NCBI GenBank assembly: GCA_015472025.1
Contig: BNHL01000001.1
Span: 310,001-374,000, forward strand
Reading direction: 5' to 3'
Source: Cytophagales bacterium WSM2-2
GTDB taxonomy: Bacteria > Bacteroidota > Bacteroidia > Cytophagales > Cyclobacteriaceae
Length of the DNA stretch: 64,000 bases
In this document: piece by piece, positions 61,130-64,000 of the stretch
How positions within the stretch are numbered: position 1 is the first letter of the stretch
Layout: every line of letters begins with the position of its first letter
The notes under the pieces: generated by a model
The model's database searches: none
What the model was told of the DNA's origin: nothing
The model's input: the letters and a program-made list of their open reading frames with translations, nothing else
Program-made: the position numbers and the translations under genes

Positions 61130-61510
61130 TTACTTGCTTATACTTTCTTGAACGATAAATCTTCCTTTCATGAAAGCATACTTTGGATAAATTGGATTTG
61201 ATAAATACATGTCATACCAATAGTCCCCTGCTCTAAGACTCAATTCGTCAGCACTCTTTACTAACCAAAAAACACCATCATTGTCTAAGATGATTGAACC
61301 ATCATTGATTGAGAAGGTTAGTAATTTGAAATTATCATTTGGCTTAATTCTGATCTCCATCGTTGCTCCAGTCCAACCACTAAACTCAAATGGGTATTGG
61401 AATACGCCATCTTGATATATGTCCGCTCTCAATGGTTCGTTTAAAGTTCTATTTCTTGTGATGATGATGTCTCTATCTACATCCGTTGTCAAATCGAGTT
61501 CCTTATTCAT
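61130..61510 (-). CDS. Baseplate/tail-type protein (BppU-like N-terminus)
   Basis: 126 residues with the alternating pattern LRADIYQDGVFQYPFEFSGW, ATMEIRIKPNDNFKLLTFS, LRAGDYWYDMYLSNP typical of baseplate upper-protein N-terminal domains. Likely structural. Confidence 0.5.
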   Translation of the reverse strand: MNKELDLTTDVDRDIIITRNRTLNEPLRADIYQDGVFQYPFEFSGWTGATMEIRIKPNDNFKLLTFSINDGSIILDNDGVFWLVKSADELSLRAGDYWYDMYLSNPIYPKYAFMKGRFIVQESISK

Positions 61511-61512
61511 GT

Positions 61513-62415
61513 TTAGAAGGTCAAAGCAGTTTCATTTATTTCTTGCACATATTTAATTGAGCAGAACTTTGGATCAACATTGGAATGTGCTAATCCGAAA
61601 GGTGAACGATTGATGAAATCACCTTTAAAGAATAAGTCCTTTCTATTGATGGTCACTCCTGCATTGTGATAGATGTTAAACTTATCATAATCTTCTATCG
61701 GGTATGTTGACCAACAGAAATCCAACTCTTTATCTATTCCAGTTTCATATCCAGCCAACCAGAAGTTCCATAGCGTTGCCCACATCTCAGCAGTCCATTT
61801 CTGTATAGGATGAACAGGGTTGTACTTATGAGCCGTATTCTTCATCAGGTTATAAAGAGCAACTGAATCTCTCTCAACCTTATCCCAAAATTCAAAAGTC
61901 ATTGGAATCGTCTTAGGTATCACGTATTGAGCACCACCAGAATTACTTTCATTGGCAATCACGATTGCTGGATTAACACCAACAACATCACACATCTCTT
62001 TTAATAGTCCTTCACCCTTGCTGATAATGTACTTAGCCCCTATGTATGAGACTGTATCACTCAACAAAATTCTGTTTGTCGGGTTGATAACTGGTAGACG
62101 GTTAAACGTCACATCGCAATCGAGATAGAAAACATCATCATTCAACTGAGTCTTTCTAAAGAAGTACTTCAAAAGATGTGGTTTGATTGATGGGATGTAT
62201 CCTTTACTTTCAATGGAACGAACATCTTGAATAAAGTGGAATTCTGCTTCGCTGCTTTTAAAGACTTTAACCGCCTTGTGAACATCAAGTTTCCCATCAT
62301 GTGCAAATAGGACAACTAAGTCTTTCTCAATTCCATTTTTTTTGAAATTGTTGATCTGGACTTGCATCTGCCAAATGAAGTAGTCATTATATGGTTGAGC
62401 AGTAATAAATTTCAT
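61513..62415 (-). CDS. Glycosyltransferase-like protein
   Basis: 300 residues from the ATG at 62415 (MKFITAQPYN). VFYLDCDVTFNRLPV carries a DxD-like metal motif. The N-terminal fold with alternating strands (LVVLFAHDGKL, FIQDVRSIESKGYIPSIKP) fits a GT-A type enzyme. A glycosyltransferase in a virion operon suggests modification of its own proteins or of host glycans. Substrate unknown. Confidence 0.6.
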   Translation of the reverse strand: MKFITAQPYNDYFIWQMQVQINNFKKNGIEKDLVVLFAHDGKLDVHKAVKVFKSSEAEFHFIQDVRSIESKGYIPSIKPHLLKYFFRKTQLNDDVFYLDCDVTFNRLPVINPTNRILLSDTVSYIGAKYIISKGEGLLKEMCDVVGVNPAIVIANESNSGGAQYVIPKTIPMTFEFWDKVERDSVALYNLMKNTAHKYNPVHPIQKWTAEMWATLWNFWLAGYETGIDKELDFCWSTYPIEDYDKFNIYHNAGVTINRKDLFFKGDFINRSPFGLAHSNVDPKFCSIKYVQEINETALTF

Positions 62416-62417
62416 TG

Positions 62418-63437
62418 TTATGGAGTTGCACAAGTATCAGGGGTTATACCGCCTGATCCTAAAGAGACTAATATATTCCCACTACTTGTATGGAAAACAA
62501 ATCCAGAAGTAGTAGGTGTTGTACCAATGTCTGAGATTAGGTAATCAAGTTGAACTCCTGTACCGGTACAAATTCTGCAACGTGATTCATTACCACTACC
62601 GCTAACCCAACTGTTGGTTACGCCTATAATGTCCCCATTCGTTATACTGAATGAACCCGAGTTAAAACTGGTCGTTGTGGTTTCATCAACGATCAAAACA
62701 CTATTTTTTGTGATTTGTAATCTACCGTTTGACGCACTGCCAGATTGCAAATTCCAAAAAAGAGTAAGCGTTGGTGGCAACGTTGTTGTGGTTGTAGTTG
62801 TGGTTGGAGCCTCAGTTGTTGTGGTTGTTGTAGTCGGTGTTTCAGTCGTGGTAGTTGTTGTCGTTGGTGCCTCGGTCGTTGTAGTCGTTGTAGTCGGAGC
62901 CTCAGTTGTCGTAGTTGTGGTAGTAGGTGCCTCGGTCGTGGTAGTTGTTGTTGTCGTTGGAGCAGCCGTGGTAGTTGTAGTTGTGGTAGTAATGCACGAA
63001 TTATCAAATCGACATTCCTCAACTACAACTTGTCTAACACGATCATAAGAATTTGAAACAAAAGAAATGGTTTGTTTATTCTCATCGAATGTCAAACTAC
63101 TTTCAAATGCTGTCAACTTCATCGGTACGTAATATCCAACGATATACCAAAGCTGATTTGCCTTTAACAGAAACACATAGTTAGATTTGAGTGAATAGGC
63201 TTCTGTATTATTAAAGTCAGGATATATCACATCTAACTCATGCTGATAGTAAGCACCTCGACTATCAAAGGTTTGCTTCTCAGAGAAGATACTTTGGTCA
63301 TCAAAACAATTAAGACGAATGAATGGTGATTGATCAATGATAACAGTCTCACCGCTCAATGAATAGTTATAACTATCTCCAGTTACAGGAACGTAATAAA
63401 TTTTTTCAATGAATGGTAAGACGCTGGAGCAAGTCAT
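62418..63437 (-). CDS. Structural protein with Thr-rich tandem linkers
   Basis: 339 residues from the ATG at 63437. The first ~145 residues are a strand-rich domain (YYVPVTGDSYNYSLSGE, YVFLLKANQLWYIVGYYV). Then five EAP/ETP-punctuated poly-Thr units (residues about 160-228) form a long flexible linker. A C-terminal beta-domain follows (LFWNLQSGSASNGRLQITKN, ISDIGTTPTTSGFVFHTSSG). Such linkers are typical of fibre or decoration proteins. Receptor binding or host-surface display is likely. Confidence 0.6.
   Translation of the reverse strand: MTCSSVLPFIEKIYYVPVTGDSYNYSLSGETVIIDQSPFIRLNCFDDQSIFSEKQTFDSRGAYYQHELDVIYPDFNNTEAYSLKSNYVFLLKANQLWYIVGYYVPMKLTAFESSLTFDENKQTISFVSNSYDRVRQVVVEECRFDNSCITTTTTTTTAAPTTTTTTTTEAPTTTTTTTEAPTTTTTTTEAPTTTTTTTETPTTTTTTTEAPTTTTTTTTLPPTLTLFWNLQSGSASNGRLQITKNSVLIVDETTTTSFNSGSFSITNGDIIGVTNSWVSGSGNESRCRICTGTGVQLDYLISDIGTTPTTSGFVFHTSSGNILVSLGSGGITPDTCATP
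62783..62993 (-). repeat. Poly-Thr tandem repeat (Thr-rich linker units)
   Basis: Roughly 211 bp of short repeats encoding runs of Thr separated by (E)AP or ETP. DNA repeats are imperfect, so repeat number can change by slippage or recombination. Confidence 0.85.
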
Positions 63438-63476
63438 TACAACAATGACACTAATCTCAGAAAACACGCAAAAGAA

Positions 63477-63504
63477 AAAGGCTCACCATTTCTGGCAAGC
63501 CTTT
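63477..63504 (-). terminator. Terminator between leftward phage genes
   Basis: AAAGGCT (63477-63483) and AGCCTTT (63498-63504) form a 7-bp stem. Read on the minus strand the stem is followed by a T-run (TTCTTTT), after the stop of the rightmost gene. Confidence 0.65.
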
Positions 63505-63524
63505 GTAAAGTTTTAGATTTCTGA

Positions 63525-64000
63525 TTAAGCGATTAAAGATGAGAATGCAGCAAATGGAATTTCTTTTGAGTAGTTCTTTGTTGAACCTTCCAAAGCCAAT
63601 GTCATTCCTTTTGCATCTGTATGCTTCTTCCCTGAGTCAAGGTCACCAATTGTCTGTTTTAGACCTATGCCAGTATCACCCAATAAATCATAAGTGTTGT
63701 CATCATATTTAACAATGACCATGAATTTGCCGAATCGAAGTTTTTCAAGTACTGCTTTTCTTGCAGCCGTGATATTTGTTAAAGAGAAATTCACAGTTTG
63801 AACTACGAAATTGGAGTAATCACTATATGTGAGTTTCTCAGTTACTTGTCCTGTTTCCAGAACTGCATCGAACGACCATGCTTTATCGCTGTTACTTGCC
63901 GTCAAGCCAGTTACATTACTATTTGCATCGTACTTAACCGTAAAGTTGCTTTTGTTGAGAATATAAAATCTCTCTGATGCTAAACCACCAAATTGTGATT
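63525..64000 (-). CDS. Phage structural protein, 3' part (start beyond the window)
   Basis: The frame remains open to base 64000, so the start is outside the window. The visible 158 residues are strand-rich (FGKFMVIVKYDDNTYDLLGDTGIGL, GMTLALEGSTKNYSKEI), like tail-tube or virion proteins. Ends with LIA before the terminator. Confidence 0.55.
   Translation of the reverse strand, partial: SQFGGLASERFYILNKSNFTVKYDANSNVTGLTASNSDKAWSFDAVLETGQVTEKLTYSDYSNFVVQTVNFSLTNITAARKAVLEKLRFGKFMVIVKYDDNTYDLLGDTGIGLKQTIGDLDSGKKHTDAKGMTLALEGSTKNYSKEIPFAAFSSLIA

Larger units (their letters stand above)
57619..64000 (-). mobile_element. Second phage-like operon (tailed-phage type), incomplete
   Basis: All genes from 57716 run leftward in tight order: small membrane protein, head-completion-like protein, portal, sigma-like protein, structural proteins, glycosyltransferase-like protein, Thr-repeat protein. 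It shares nothing recognisable with the first element and continues beyond the window. It begins 98 bp after attR. Confidence 0.7.

Noticed and set aside
62614..63048. Val/Ser-rich open frame on the plus strand
   Set aside because: It is the antisense image of the Thr repeat; low-complexity composition explains its length.

Overview
The window is Bacteroidota DNA, probably Cytophagales-like. Promoter -7 boxes of the TAnnTTTG type recur (before the ECF sigma gene, the TetR gene, the ArsR gene and aspS). Shine-Dalgarno sequences are not obvious. The gene set (PafA-type phosphatase, WG-repeat protein, PaiB, DinB and split-barrel flavoproteins, ECF sigma with an anti-sigma-like partner) is typical of that phylum. 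No species can be named from sequence alone.

Bases 1-25,773 are host chromosome: an acyltransferase-like membrane protein; an ECF sigma / anti-sigma-like / outer-membrane barrel set; a TetR gene divergent from a membrane protein; a compact run of small detoxification and stress-type genes (split-barrel flavoproteins, EamA exporter, GNAT, DinB, OsmC, PaiB); a PLP decarboxylase-like enzyme; ilvE; a quinone-reductase-like dehydrogenase; PhzF; aspS; a PafA-like phosphatase; a WG-repeat protein; tRNA-Pro(AGG); an ArsR/SRPBCC pair; an alpha/beta hydrolase; and tRNA-Arg(CCT).

Bases 25,758-57,618 are an integrated element of about 31.8 kb, bounded by a perfect 21-bp direct repeat that includes the 3' end of tRNA-Arg(CCT), with a tyrosine integrase next to the left end. 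Almost all other genes run leftward. From right to left they are: a repressor and operator region; small early genes; a helicase-methyltransferase fusion and a C5 methyltransferase with repeated motifs; a primase/helicase-type ATPase; an iteron-like array; a diversity-generating retroelement (three tandem variable lectin-like genes, one template repeat, a reverse transcriptase); and a long late operon. The late operon holds small beta-rich proteins, many single-membrane-span proteins, a transglutaminase-like protein, a LysM protein, a GH108 lysozyme with a membrane anchor, holin- and spanin-like proteins, a spike/fibre-like protein and a RecA/RadA-like ATPase. No portal, large terminase, tape-measure or tail tube is visible. 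I infer a tailless, possibly membrane-containing temperate virus. The retroelement is directly demonstrated: all 35 substitutions between the template and the three variable repeats fall on template adenines.

Bases 57,619-64,000 begin a second, unrelated leftward phage operon with a portal protein, a head-completion-like protein, a sigma-like protein, a glycosyltransferase-like protein and a Thr-repeat structural protein. It abuts the right attachment site and runs out of the window, suggesting tandem integration or a neighbouring tailed prophage.
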